Part shown: positions 7,350-15,048 of the stretch, piece after piece
How the letters are laid out: each line of letters begins with the position of its first letter
Position numbering within the stretch: the first letter of the stretch is position 1
Assembly (NCBI GenBank): GCA_036378435.1
Contig: DASUWK010000024.1
Location: forward strand, 1-59,482
Source of the DNA: DASUWK01 sp036378435
Lineage (GTDB): Bacteria; Chloroflexota; Dormibacteria; Dormibacterales; Dormibacteraceae
Direction: 5' to 3'
DNA length: 59,482 nt
The notes under the pieces: generated by a model
The model's input: only the letters and a program-made list of their open reading frames with translations
Told to the model about the DNA's origin: nothing
Databases searched by the model: none
Translations under genes and position numbers: made by a program

Positions 7350-8201
7350 ATGCGGGATGGCTGGCTGACCAGAGACGGGGTGCGCCTCCACTGGCGCGAG
7401 TGGGAGCCGGCCGAGGCCGCTGCCGCTCCGCCGCTGTTCTGCCTGCACGGCCTGAGCTCCAACTCCATGTACTGGGCCAGGCTCGCCGCGCGTTTCCCGC
7501 ACCGGCGCGTCGTCGCGCTCGACCAACGCAGTCACGGCCTGTCCGACCGCCCCGAGGCCGGCTATGCCTTCGAAGAGCTGGCCGCGGACGCGGCACGCGC
7601 GATCGCCGAGCTCGAGGTGGAGCGGCCGCTGATTCTGGGCCACTCGTGGGGTGCCGCGGTCGCGCTGGCCCTGGCCGCCGCCCAGGTCGACTCGATCGCC
7701 GGGCTCGCCCATCTGGACGGCCCGCTCCGCTCGTTCAGCAACCTGATGAGCTGGGACCAGGCGAGCGTGGTCATGCAGCCTCCGCTCAAGCACTACGCCA
7801 ACCTCGAGGAGGCGTTCGCCGAGCAGCGCGGGTATCTGGAGGACGGCTGGGCCGAGGACCTGCAGGCCTTCGTGGAAGCCGGCTTGATCCAGGATGCCGA
7901 GGGCTACGCCCTGCCCCTGACCGCGGGCATCCGCCTCCAGATCCTGAAAGCGCTGTTCGACTTCGACGAGGAGGCCCTCTGGCCGCGGCTGGCGGCCTCC
8001 GCGGTCTTGATCGCGCAAGCCGAGCGCGCTCCCGCGGCGATCGCGGACTTCAAGCGCCAGTCGGCTGAGATCGTGGCAAAGATGCTGCCGTCGGCCGAGA
8101 TCAAGTGGTATCCGTCGGCCCACGACATCCCGCTCCACCTCCCAGACCAGCTAGCGGCGGACATCGACGCGTTGGCCTCCCGCGCCGCGGTCGCCAAGTA
8201 A
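7350..8201 (+). CDS. Alpha/beta-fold hydrolase
   Basis: The 283-residue product is a typical soluble alpha/beta hydrolase. The oxyanion segment FCLHGLSSNS, the DQRSHGLSDRP strand-turn and the nucleophile elbow GHSWG (Ser99) are clear, and AHDIPLHLP near the C-terminus supplies the likely catalytic His. The substrate cannot be told from the sequence; esterases, epoxide hydrolases and haloperoxidase-like enzymes share this outline. It starts right after a TAATCT box, divergent from folB. The TetR gene follows 47 bp downstream behind its own operator, so the hydrolase may or may not be part of that regulon. Confidence 0.88.
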   Translation: MRDGWLTRDGVRLHWREWEPAEAAAAPPLFCLHGLSSNSMYWARLAARFPHRRVVALDQRSHGLSDRPEAGYAFEELAADAARAIAELEVERPLILGHSWGAAVALALAAAQVDSIAGLAHLDGPLRSFSNLMSWDQASVVMQPPLKHYANLEEAFAEQRGYLEDGWAEDLQAFVEAGLIQDAEGYALPLTAGIRLQILKALFDFDEEALWPRLAASAVLIAQAERAPAAIADFKRQSAEIVAKMLPSAEIKWYPSAHDIPLHLPDQLAADIDALASRAAVAK

Positions 8202-8202
8202 G

Positions 8203-8234
8203 TAGAGGAAACCTCTAGAGAAATCCTCTAGGAT
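8203..8234 (+). promoter_or_regulatory. Double-palindrome operator and -10 box of the TetR gene
   Basis: Two overlapping 15-bp inverted repeats share a half-site. TAGAGG-aaa-CCTCTA covers 8203-8217 and TAGAG-aaatc-CTCTA covers 8216-8230. The second overlaps TAGGAT (8229-8234), a good -10 box 14 nt before the regulator ATG. The arrangement fits autorepression by the TetR protein. Confidence 0.6.
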
Positions 8235-8248
8235 TCAGCGCAGATCCG

Positions 8249-8767
8249 ATGGCTCCGGGAAAGCGCGAGGCGATCCTGACAGCCGCCCTGCCGCTGCTGA
8301 CCGAGGGCGGCGACTTCAGCCTGGAGGCGCTGCTGCGGAGAGCGGGAGCCGGCGTCGGCACCTTCTATCACCACTTTCCAAACGGCCGCGAGGACCTGCT
8401 GGCCGCGCTCCAAGCCCAGGCGCTGGCCGAATACGAAGAGAGCATCCTCCGGGTGCTGCGCCGCAACCGCGCGGCCGAGCCCGCCGTGCGGGCCCTGGTT
8501 CACCACCAGCTGCGCTGGACTGCCGAGAACGCCGCTGCCGCCAGTCTGGTCGCAGGCTCCGCGCAGCCACCGAGCCGAGACCTGCTGCGCGAGGTTCGGA
8601 CCTGGGCCGAGACGGCCGGCTTGACCGCAGCGCCGCCCGACCTGTTGCTTGCGGCCGCCCTCGGACCCGTCCGGGACTGGACGCGCGCCGGGCAGCGCGC
8701 GGGACTGGAAAGCGCCGCCGACCGTCTCGCGGCGGCCAGCTGGGCCGCCGTGCTCGCGCTGGCCTAG
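8249..8767 (+). CDS. TetR/AcrR-family transcriptional regulator
   Basis: The 172-residue product has an N-terminal TetR HTH (residues about 5-50) with the signature GVGTFYHHFPNGREDLL. The C-terminal three-quarters is an Ala-rich helical ligand domain, as usual in the family. The operator-like double palindrome directly upstream suggests autoregulation. Candidate targets are itself and the neighbouring hydrolase. The ligand is unknown. It ends in a 4-nt convergent overlap with glsB. Confidence 0.88.
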   Translation: MAPGKREAILTAALPLLTEGGDFSLEALLRRAGAGVGTFYHHFPNGREDLLAALQAQALAEYEESILRVLRRNRAAEPAVRALVHHQLRWTAENAAAASLVAGSAQPPSRDLLREVRTWAETAGLTAAPPDLLLAAALGPVRDWTRAGQRAGLESAADRLAAASWAAVLALA

Positions 8768-9045
8768 AAGCGCCTGCCGGCCAGGGCCTGCAGGATCGCC
8801 AGGAGCACGGCTGCGCCGACGAACGCCACCACGATCGACTCCCAGAAGCCGGCCACGCCGACCACGCCGAACAGCCGGAAGATGATCCCGCCGAGAAAGG
8901 CTCCGGCGACACCGACCGCCAGGTCCGCCACGCAGCCCATGCCGCGTCCGGCCACGACGCGCGAGGCCAGCGCGCCGGCGATGAGCCCCACGATGATCCA
9001 GGCCAGCACGCCGCCGGGGTCAAGCGTGAACGAGGCGATCATCAC
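8764..9045 (-). CDS. GlsB/YeaQ/YmgE-family stress-response membrane protein
   Basis: The 93-residue product has three hydrophobic spans and the family hallmarks IIVGLIAGALASRVV, GMGCVADLAVGVAGAFLGG and a final span. Members are small inner-membrane proteins of the transglycosylase-associated family, often stress-induced; the molecular role is not established. Its ATG overlaps the accA stop, so it is the last gene of the fatty-acid synthesis operon. That location is unusual and hints at a link with membrane synthesis, but this is only inference. Confidence 0.88.
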   Translation of the reverse strand: MMIASFTLDPGGVLAWIIVGLIAGALASRVVAGRGMGCVADLAVGVAGAFLGGIIFRLFGVVGVAGFWESIVVAFVGAAVLLAILQALAGRRF

Positions 9046-9899
9046 CGGCTTTCGACCGCTCTCGGCTCGACCTTGGGCCCGAAGTGCGGCTGAGCCCTGA
9101 TCAGCGAGTCGACGTACCTGAACCGCTCGTAACGGTGCTGCAGGAGCTGTCCGACCGGCACGTCCAGCAGCGGCTCCAGCGTCCGCCAGAGCGCCTCGTC
9201 CAGGGCGGCGGTCGCCGCCTCAGGGTCGGTGTGCGCCCCCGCTGCCGGCTCAGGTATCAGCTCCTCGACCACGCCCATCGCGAGCAGGTCGCTGGAGGTG
9301 AGCTGGAGCTGCTCCGCCGCCTCCACCTTGCGCTGCGCGTCGCGCCAGACGATCGAGGCGGCGGCTTCCGGCATCGCCACGGAGTAGATCGAGTTCTCGA
9401 ACATCAGCACCCGATCGGCGACGGCCATGCCGAGCGCGCCGCCCGATCCGCCCTCGCCGATGATCACGGCCACCACCGGCACCGGCACGCGGAACCAGTT
9501 CATGATCGCCGCCGCGATCGCCGCCGCGATGCCGCCAGACTCCGCGCGTGCGCCGGGGAAGGCTCCGGGCGTATCGACCAGGCTCACGATCGGGAAGCCG
9601 AACTTGGCCGCCTGGCCGGCGAGGCGCATGGCCTTGCGGTAGCCCTCGGGATGCATCATCCCGAAGTTCCGCAGCACCCGGTCCTGCAGGTTGCGGCCTT
9701 TCTGCTGGCCGAACCACATCACGGTCTGGCCGTGCCAGCGGCCGGGACCGCCCACCAGGGCGCGGTCGTCACCGCCCAGCCGGTCGCCATGGAGCTCGAC
9801 GAAGTCGGGCGCCAGGCGCGTGATGTAGTCGAGAGCGTAGGGGCGGTCCGGGTGGCGCGCCAGCTCGACGCGCTGCCACGGCGTCTGCGGCTGCGTCAT
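9042..9899 (-). CDS. accA: Acetyl-CoA carboxylase carboxyltransferase subunit alpha
   Basis: The product is 285 residues from the ATG at 9899 (MTQPQTPWQRVELAR). It contains the AccA core: LDYITRLAPDFVELHGDR, the ALVGGPGRW turn, GMMHPEGYRKAMRL, SLVDTPGAFPG, AESGGIAAAIA, the oxyanion-forming GEGGSGGAL and EAAASIVWRD. It forms the A2D2 carboxyltransferase with AccD, transferring CO2 from biotin to acetyl-CoA. It is shorter than the E. coli protein at the N-terminus, which is common outside proteobacteria. The start lies 4 nt after the accD stop; accB and accC are not in the window. Confidence 0.95.
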   Translation of the reverse strand: MTQPQTPWQRVELARHPDRPYALDYITRLAPDFVELHGDRLGGDDRALVGGPGRWHGQTVMWFGQQKGRNLQDRVLRNFGMMHPEGYRKAMRLAGQAAKFGFPIVSLVDTPGAFPGARAESGGIAAAIAAAIMNWFRVPVPVVAVIIGEGGSGGALGMAVADRVLMFENSIYSVAMPEAAASIVWRDAQRKVEAAEQLQLTSSDLLAMGVVEELIPEPAAGAHTDPEAATAALDEALWRTLEPLLDVPVGQLLQHRYERFRYVDSLIRAQPHFGPKVEPRAVESR

Positions 9900-9903
9900 G
9901 CGC

Positions 9904-10707
9904 TCACCCGTACAGCTCCAGCAGGTGGAGCAGCGTGCGCCGCAGGTCGGGCCGGGCCACCACGAGGTCGACCTGGCCGTGATCCTGCTGGAACTCGGCC
10001 GATTGGAAGCCGGCCGGCAGGTCGGCATAGGTGGCCTGCTTGATCACACGCGGGCCGGTGAAACCGATCGCCGCGCCCGGCTCGGCGATATTGACGTCGG
10101 CCAGCAGCGCGAGCGAGGCGGCGGTGCCGCCGAAGGTCGGGTCGGTGAGGACGGCGAAGTAAGGCACACGGGCGTCGTGAACCCTCGAGACGGCGCCGTT
10201 GACCTTGGCCATCTGCATTAGCGCGAGCACGCCCTCCTGCATGCGGGCGCCACCGGACGCGGCCACGAGGATGTAGGGCTTGCCCGTCATCGCGGCCTGC
10301 TCGAGGCCGCGGGCCAGTCGCTCGCCGGCGACTATCGAGAGCGTGCCGCCGACGAAGCGGAAATCGAAGACGCCCAGCCAGACCGGGATGCCGCCGAGCT
10401 CGCAGGTCCCGGTGCGAACAGCCTCGTTCAGGCCTTCCGCGCGCGCCTGCTCGAGCGTCGCGTCATAGGGCTTGGGCACGAGCCAGTCGAGCAGGTCATG
10501 CGGCCTGATGTCGGTCCATCGCTCCGACCAGGTGCCCGCATCGGGAAGGAGCTTGAGCCAACCGTCGGCGTGGAGGCGGAAGTGGTGTCCGCACTGACAG
10601 ACATAGCACTCGTCGCGCAGCACCTGGTAGTCGAGACCGACACCGCAGCCCGGGCAGTTTGTGGGCAGGTCGACGGGGGGTAGTGTCGAGCCGAACGGGG
10701 GGACCAC
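9904..10707 (-). CDS. accD: Acetyl-CoA carboxylase carboxyltransferase subunit beta
   Basis: The product is about 267 residues. The N-terminus holds the zinc ribbon CPGC...CYVCQCGHHFRL. The second Cys pair is either CxxC at CYVC or CxC at CQC, one residue tighter than the usual CPKCG. The carboxyltransferase core follows, with GGTLSIVAGERLARG, ASGGARMQEG, LTDPTFGGTAAS and EPGAAIGFTGPRVI. It pairs with AccA. The start is uncertain: GTG at 10707 is used here, but an in-frame CTG at 10722 overlaps the fabG stop as CTGA, like the folC start. Confidence 0.93.
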   Translation of the reverse strand: MVPPFGSTLPPVDLPTNCPGCGVGLDYQVLRDECYVCQCGHHFRLHADGWLKLLPDAGTWSERWTDIRPHDLLDWLVPKPYDATLEQARAEGLNEAVRTGTCELGGIPVWLGVFDFRFVGGTLSIVAGERLARGLEQAAMTGKPYILVAASGGARMQEGVLALMQMAKVNGAVSRVHDARVPYFAVLTDPTFGGTAASLALLADVNIAEPGAAIGFTGPRVIKQATYADLPAGFQSAEFQQDHGQVDLVVARPDLRRTLLHLLELYG

Positions 10708-10718
10708 CAGGCGGACGG

Positions 10719-11465
10719 TCAGAGGCTCAAACCTCCATCGACGGCCAGTACCTGGCCGGTGATGAACGACGCTGCGGGCGAGCACAGGAATGCTACCGCC
10801 GAAGCGACGTCATCCGCCGAGCCTTCGCGAGCGAGCGGGGTTCGCTTCACGATCTCCGCCACGATCTCGTCGTTCAGCGAGTTGACGGTCAGCTCGGTCC
10901 GCACATAGCCGGGGGCGACGGCGTTGCAGGTGATCGAACGGCGGCCATACTCCTGCGCCACCGACTTGGTGAACCCGATCAGGCCGGCCTTGGCCGCGGC
11001 GTAGTTCGACTGGCCGGCGTTCCCGGTGATGCCGACGATCGAGCTCATGTTCACGATCCGGCCCCACCGCGCCCGCGTCATGCCGCCGGCGAGGACGGCC
11101 TTGGTGGTCAGGAACGTGGCGGTCAGGTCGGTGCGGATGATGTCGTCCCACTCGGCCCGAGTCATCCGGAGCAGCAGGTTGTCGCGGACGACGCCGGCGT
11201 TGTTCACCAGCACCGTCACCTGGCCGAGCGATTTGACCATGGCGTCCACCTGTTCCTCGTCTCCCACGTCGGCCTGGTAGATGTCCGCGCCCTCGAGGCC
11301 GGCGACCGTCTCCTCGGCGGCTGCCTTGTCCGAGCGGTAGTTGACAACCACCCGGGCGCCCATGGCGGCGAGCTTGCGTACCACCTCTCGGCCAATGCCC
11401 TTGCCGCCGCCGGTGACGAGCGCGGTGCGCCCGCTGAGATCAAGATCCAGGCTCACGGCACTCAA
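10719..11465 (-). CDS. fabG: 3-oxoacyl-ACP reductase
   Basis: The 248-residue product is a classical SDR with the NADP loop TGGGKGIG (18-25), NNAG (88-91) and the catalytic Ser142, Tyr155 and Lys159 in the YAAAK motif. The usual catalytic-tetrad Asn before helix 4 is replaced by Asp113 (TDLTATF). It reduces 3-oxoacyl-ACP in fatty-acid elongation. It lies between fabD and accD in the operon, with a 4-nt overlap to fabD, which supports the FabG assignment over a generic SDR. Confidence 0.93.
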   Translation of the reverse strand: MSAVSLDLDLSGRTALVTGGGKGIGREVVRKLAAMGARVVVNYRSDKAAAEETVAGLEGADIYQADVGDEEQVDAMVKSLGQVTVLVNNAGVVRDNLLLRMTRAEWDDIIRTDLTATFLTTKAVLAGGMTRARWGRIVNMSSIVGITGNAGQSNYAAAKAGLIGFTKSVAQEYGRRSITCNAVAPGYVRTELTVNSLNDEIVAEIVKRTPLAREGSADDVASAVAFLCSPAASFITGQVLAVDGGLSL

Positions 11466-12397
11466 GCGAAGTCGATCAGGAGCTCGTCAGCGTTCCAGGT
11501 GTCGACGCCGGCGATGTGCTTCGCGGCCAGGCTGGCCAGCACGCGCCCCGGCCCCAGCTCGACCACGGTCTGCACACGCATCGACTCCAGCGACACCATC
11601 GTGCGCGCCCAGTCCACCGGCCGCAGCAGGTGATGGGCCAGCTCGAACCGCAACGCCCGCACGGTGCGCATGGCCTCGCCCGTCGCGTTGGCCAGGACGG
11701 GCAGGCTCGGCCGCTCAAGCTGGATGCGGTCGAGGACGGCGCGGAACGCCGCCGCGGCGTGCTCCATCAGCGGCGAGTGAGCAGGCAGCGGGATGGTCAG
11801 GATCAGCGCGCGCCGGGCCCCGGCGTCCAAGGCCAGGCGCTCGGCCTCCTCGATCGCGGCCATCTCCCCGGAGAGCACGAACTGGACGTCCGCGTTGCGA
11901 TTGGCGACCCAGAGCGAGCCACGCTGCGAGGCAGTGGCTCTGATCGCCTCCACCTGGGCCTCGTCCAGCCCGACGATGGCGATCATCCCGCCCGGCCGCG
12001 AGGCGGCGGCCTGGGCCATGATCCGGCCGCGCTCCCTGACCAGCAGCAGCGCCGCCTCCCAGGGCAGCGAGCCGGCGGCGGCCAGCGCGGCGATCTCGCC
12101 CAGGCTGTGGCCGGCGGTGACCGCAACCTCCTCCAGGCCGTAGTGCTCGCGGTAGACCTCGTAGGCCGCCCAGCTGACCGCCAGCACGCAGGGCTGCAGC
12201 ACGTCGGTGCGGTTGAGCTCCTCCTCCGGGCCCTCGAAGCAGAGCCGTCTGACCGGCATCTGCAGAACTTCCTCGGCCCGCTCGAAAGCGCGCCGGGCCG
12301 CCGGATACCGGTCGTAGAGCTTGCGGCCCATGCCGGGCCGCTGCACCCCTTGTCCGGGGAAGAGAAGGGCGATCGGGCCGGAGAGCTTTACTCCCAC
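11462..12397 (-). CDS. fabD: Malonyl-CoA:ACP transacylase
   Basis: The product is about 311 residues from the GTG at 12397, overlapping fabH by 10 nt. It shows LLFPGQGVQRPGMG, the nucleophile elbow GHSLGE (Ser98), the active-site Arg region near RERGRIM, and LPAHSPLM with catalytic His207. FabD moves malonyl from CoA to ACP to feed elongation. An apparent longer frame upstream is the antisense-like third frame of fabH and is not coding. Gene order fabH-fabD-fabG is standard for FAS-II operons. Confidence 0.94.
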   Translation of the reverse strand: MGVKLSGPIALLFPGQGVQRPGMGRKLYDRYPAARRAFERAEEVLQMPVRRLCFEGPEEELNRTDVLQPCVLAVSWAAYEVYREHYGLEEVAVTAGHSLGEIAALAAAGSLPWEAALLLVRERGRIMAQAAASRPGGMIAIVGLDEAQVEAIRATASQRGSLWVANRNADVQFVLSGEMAAIEEAERLALDAGARRALILTIPLPAHSPLMEHAAAAFRAVLDRIQLERPSLPVLANATGEAMRTVRALRFELAHHLLRPVDWARTMVSLESMRVQTVVELGPGRVLASLAAKHIAGVDTWNADELLIDFA

Positions 12398-13425
12398 TCG
12401 AGCAGACAAGCCCCCCAGGTCAGGCCGGACCCGAAGCCGGCCATCAGCACCTTGTCGCCCGTCTGGATGCGTCCCTCCGCGAGCGCGTCGTTCAGCGCCA
12501 GCGGGATGGTGGCGGTCGAGGTGTTGCCGTAGCGGTCGATGTTGATCATCACCCGCTCCAGCGGCAGGCCGATCCTGCGGGCTGCCGCCTCGATGATGCG
12601 GCGGTTCGCCTGGTGCGGAACCCAGAGGTCGATGTCGTCCATCGACACCCCGGCAGTCCGCGCCACGGCCTCCGCCTGGCGGATGAAGATGTCGGTCGCG
12701 AACTTGAACACGTCCGGCCCTTTCATCGCGATGTAGGGCTGCGACTCGAGAGCGGTGTACGGGCCGCGGTCGACATCCGTGCCGGTCGTGATCTGCGCGT
12801 AGCCGCGGCCGTCGGAGCCGAGGCACCAGGAGCGAAAGCCGCCGCTCCCGCGCGCCGGGCGTACGACCGCCGCGCCGGCGCCGTCCCCGAAGAGCACGCA
12901 GGTGCCGCGGTCGGTCCAGTCGATCATCCGCGTCAGGACCTCGGCGCCCACGACCAGCACGGTCTCGGCGCGACCGGTGGCGACGAAACTGTCCGCGACG
13001 CTCAGCGCGTAGACGAATCCGGTGCACGCGGCGAGCAGGTCGAAGGCCACCGACCCTGGCACACCCAGCTTCTCCTGCAGCCGGCAGGCGACGCTGGGGA
13101 AGGGCGCGTCCGGCGACGAGGTCGCGCAAATGATCGTGTCGAGATCGCCGGCGGAGATCCCGGCCGCGTCCAGCGCCTTCACCGCAGCCTCGTAAGCCAG
13201 CGAGTGGGTGGTGGTGCCCGGCTCGGCCACGTGCCGCACCTTGATGCCCGAGCGCTCGGTGATCCACTGGTCCGACGTCTCGACGATCTTCTCGAGGTCG
13301 GCGTTCGTCAGCAGCTTCTCCGGCGCGTGCACACCGATGCCCGCGATCACGCTGGGCCGCCCGCTCGTGCGGGAGGTCTTGAGCGGGACGGCGTCGGAGC
13401 GTGTGCGCGGCGCGGTGACAGCCAT
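12388..13425 (-). CDS. fabH: 3-oxoacyl-ACP synthase III
   Basis: The 345-residue product has the complete Cys-His-Asn triad: Cys134 in LAACTGF, His271 in PHQANRRI and Asn301 in YGNTSTATIP. It also has the KASIII block WITERSGI and GDGAGAAV. FabH condenses acyl-CoA starters with malonyl-ACP and starts fatty-acid synthesis. An extra 20-odd basic N-terminal residues precede the fold (conserved sequence starts near SVIAGIGVH), so a slightly later start is possible. It follows acpP by 5 nt. Confidence 0.95.
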   Translation of the reverse strand: MAVTAPRTRSDAVPLKTSRTSGRPSVIAGIGVHAPEKLLTNADLEKIVETSDQWITERSGIKVRHVAEPGTTTHSLAYEAAVKALDAAGISAGDLDTIICATSSPDAPFPSVACRLQEKLGVPGSVAFDLLAACTGFVYALSVADSFVATGRAETVLVVGAEVLTRMIDWTDRGTCVLFGDGAGAAVVRPARGSGGFRSWCLGSDGRGYAQITTGTDVDRGPYTALESQPYIAMKGPDVFKFATDIFIRQAEAVARTAGVSMDDIDLWVPHQANRRIIEAAARRIGLPLERVMINIDRYGNTSTATIPLALNDALAEGRIQTGDKVLMAGFGSGLTWGACLLEWE

Positions 13426-13430
13426 CGCTT

Positions 13431-13682
13431 TCAGGCCTCCGCCGCGAGCGGGCTGCGCTCGTTCAGGAACTTCCAGAGGTCGCCCACGTTCTTCATCTCC
13501 TCGAGCTCGTCCTCGGACAGCTCGACGTCGTACTTGTCCTCGACGGCCGCAATGAGCTCGACCAGGTCCAGCGAGTCGGCCGCCAGGTCGCGCTGGAAGC
13601 TCACGTCAAGCTGGACGCGGTCCTTGTCGACGCCGAGGATCTCCGCGGCGAGGTCCTGCAGCTCGCTGAAATCCAAAGCCAT
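13431..13682 (-). CDS. acpP: Acyl carrier protein
   Basis: The 83-residue acidic product has the phosphopantetheine site DSLDL with Ser37, flanked by the typical helix II LVELIAAVEDKYDVEL and helix III. It carries growing acyl chains on the 4'-phosphopantetheine arm. The position between fabF and fabH is the standard FAS-II arrangement. A GAGA-rich stretch just upstream of the ATG can serve as the ribosome binding site. Confidence 0.96.
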   Translation of the reverse strand: MALDFSELQDLAAEILGVDKDRVQLDVSFQRDLAADSLDLVELIAAVEDKYDVELSEDELEEMKNVGDLWKFLNERSPLAAEA

Positions 13683-13694
13683 GGCTGTTCTCTC

Positions 13695-14957
13695 CTAGTT
13701 GGGGTGCCGGCCGTTCACACGGCGCAGCACCAACGTTGAGTTGTGGCCACCGAAGCCGAAGGAGTTGGAGATCGCGACGTCGATGTCGAGCTTTCGCGGC
13801 TCGTTCGGCACGTAGTCCAGGTCGCACTCGGGGTCCTGGTTCTCGAGGTTGATCGTGGGCGGGGCGACGCCACGGTCGATCGCCATGATCGAGGCCGCCG
13901 CCTCCATCGCGCCGGCGGCGCCCAGCAGGTGGGCGTGCACGGACTTGGTGGAGCTGATCGCGAGCTTCGGCGCGTGCTCGCCGAACACCTCTTTCACCGC
14001 CTTGGTCTCGGCGATGTCCCCGAGCTTGGTCGAGGTGCCGTGGGCGTTGACGTACTGCACGTCCTGCGGCTCCAGGCCCGCCTTCTGCAGCGCCTTGCGC
14101 ATCGCGCGGGCCGCGCCCTTGCCCTCGGGCTCGGGAGCGGTGAAGTGGTACATGTCGGCGCTGGCGCCGTAGCCGGCGACCTCGGCGTAGATCCGGGCGC
14201 CGCGCTCGCGCGCGAACTCCTCGTCTTCCAGCACGAGCATCACGGCGCCCTCGCCCATCACAAAGCCGTCGCGCGCGACGTCCCAGGGCCGGCATGCCTT
14301 CTCGGGCTCGTCGTTGCGCTCGGAGGTGGCCTTGATCTGGCAGAACGCACCCATCGTCAGCGGTGTGATCGTCGCCTCGGCGCCGCCGGCCAGCATCGCC
14401 TGCGCGTCGCCGCGCTTGATGATCTCCATCGCCTCGCCGATGCCGTGGCCGCTCGAGGCGCAGGCGCTGACGATCGCGTAGTTGGGGCCGCCTGCCTTCA
14501 CCTGCATGGCGACGATCCCGGCCGCCATGTCCGCGATCATCATCGGGACGGTGAAGGGCGAGATGCGCCGGATGCCGCGCTCCATGAGCGCGGTGTGGCT
14601 CTTCTCGATCTCCTCCATGCCGCCGATGCCCGACGCCACGATGACGCCGACGGCGTCCGGGTCGAGCTCGGCCGGATCGAGCGCTGCGTCGGCCAGCGCG
14701 AGCTTGGACGCGGCCAGCGCGAACTGGCAGTAGCGTCCGAAGTGGCGCGCCGATTTGCGGTCCATGTACTGCTCCGGGTCGAAGCCCTTGACCTCGGCCG
14801 CGATGCGTGTCGAATACCCGTTGGTGTCGAAGAGGGTGATCGGGCCGACTCCGGAGACGCCCTCGACCAGGTTCGACCACACGGTTTCCTGGTCAAGGCC
14901 GATGGGCGTCACGAAGCCCATGCCGGTCACCACGACCCTCGAGCCGTTGGTTACCAC
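13695..14957 (-). CDS. fabF: 3-oxoacyl-ACP synthase II
   Basis: The 420-residue product is a complete KAS II with Cys166 in VSACASSG, His306 in NAHGTST and His343 in SVHAHLLGAAG, plus the C-terminal SNSFGFGGHN. It elongates acyl-ACPs by decarboxylative condensation with malonyl-ACP. It is the first gene of the operon fabF-acpP-fabH-fabD-fabG-accD-accA-glsB. The GTG start lies 6 nt behind TATGCT, so the mRNA is probably leaderless. No fabZ or fabI is in the operon, so those steps must be encoded elsewhere. Confidence 0.95.
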   Translation of the reverse strand: MVTNGSRVVVTGMGFVTPIGLDQETVWSNLVEGVSGVGPITLFDTNGYSTRIAAEVKGFDPEQYMDRKSARHFGRYCQFALAASKLALADAALDPAELDPDAVGVIVASGIGGMEEIEKSHTALMERGIRRISPFTVPMMIADMAAGIVAMQVKAGGPNYAIVSACASSGHGIGEAMEIIKRGDAQAMLAGGAEATITPLTMGAFCQIKATSERNDEPEKACRPWDVARDGFVMGEGAVMLVLEDEEFARERGARIYAEVAGYGASADMYHFTAPEPEGKGAARAMRKALQKAGLEPQDVQYVNAHGTSTKLGDIAETKAVKEVFGEHAPKLAISSTKSVHAHLLGAAGAMEAAASIMAIDRGVAPPTINLENQDPECDLDYVPNEPRKLDIDVAISNSFGFGGHNSTLVLRRVNGRHPN

Positions 14958-14963
14958 GCTGCC

Positions 14964-14969
14964 AGCATA
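14964..14969 (-). promoter_or_regulatory. -10 box of the fatty-acid synthesis operon
   Basis: TATGCT on the minus strand is 6 nt before the fabF GTG. The 91-bp gap between fabF and the upstream regulator gene holds no clear -35, which fits control by an activator such as the adjacent PucR protein. Confidence 0.4.
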
Positions 14970-15048
14970 GGACCCGGTGTACGAAACCGCATCACACCGC
15001 TGTCTAAGAAATAGCCGTCGCTTTACTCCACCGTGTCCAAGAAGGTTT

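Noticed and set aside
11462..13267. Single 601-codon protein covering fabD plus a long N-terminus
   Set aside because: The extra N-terminal part is only another frame of fabH. FabD homology begins at the GTG at 12397.
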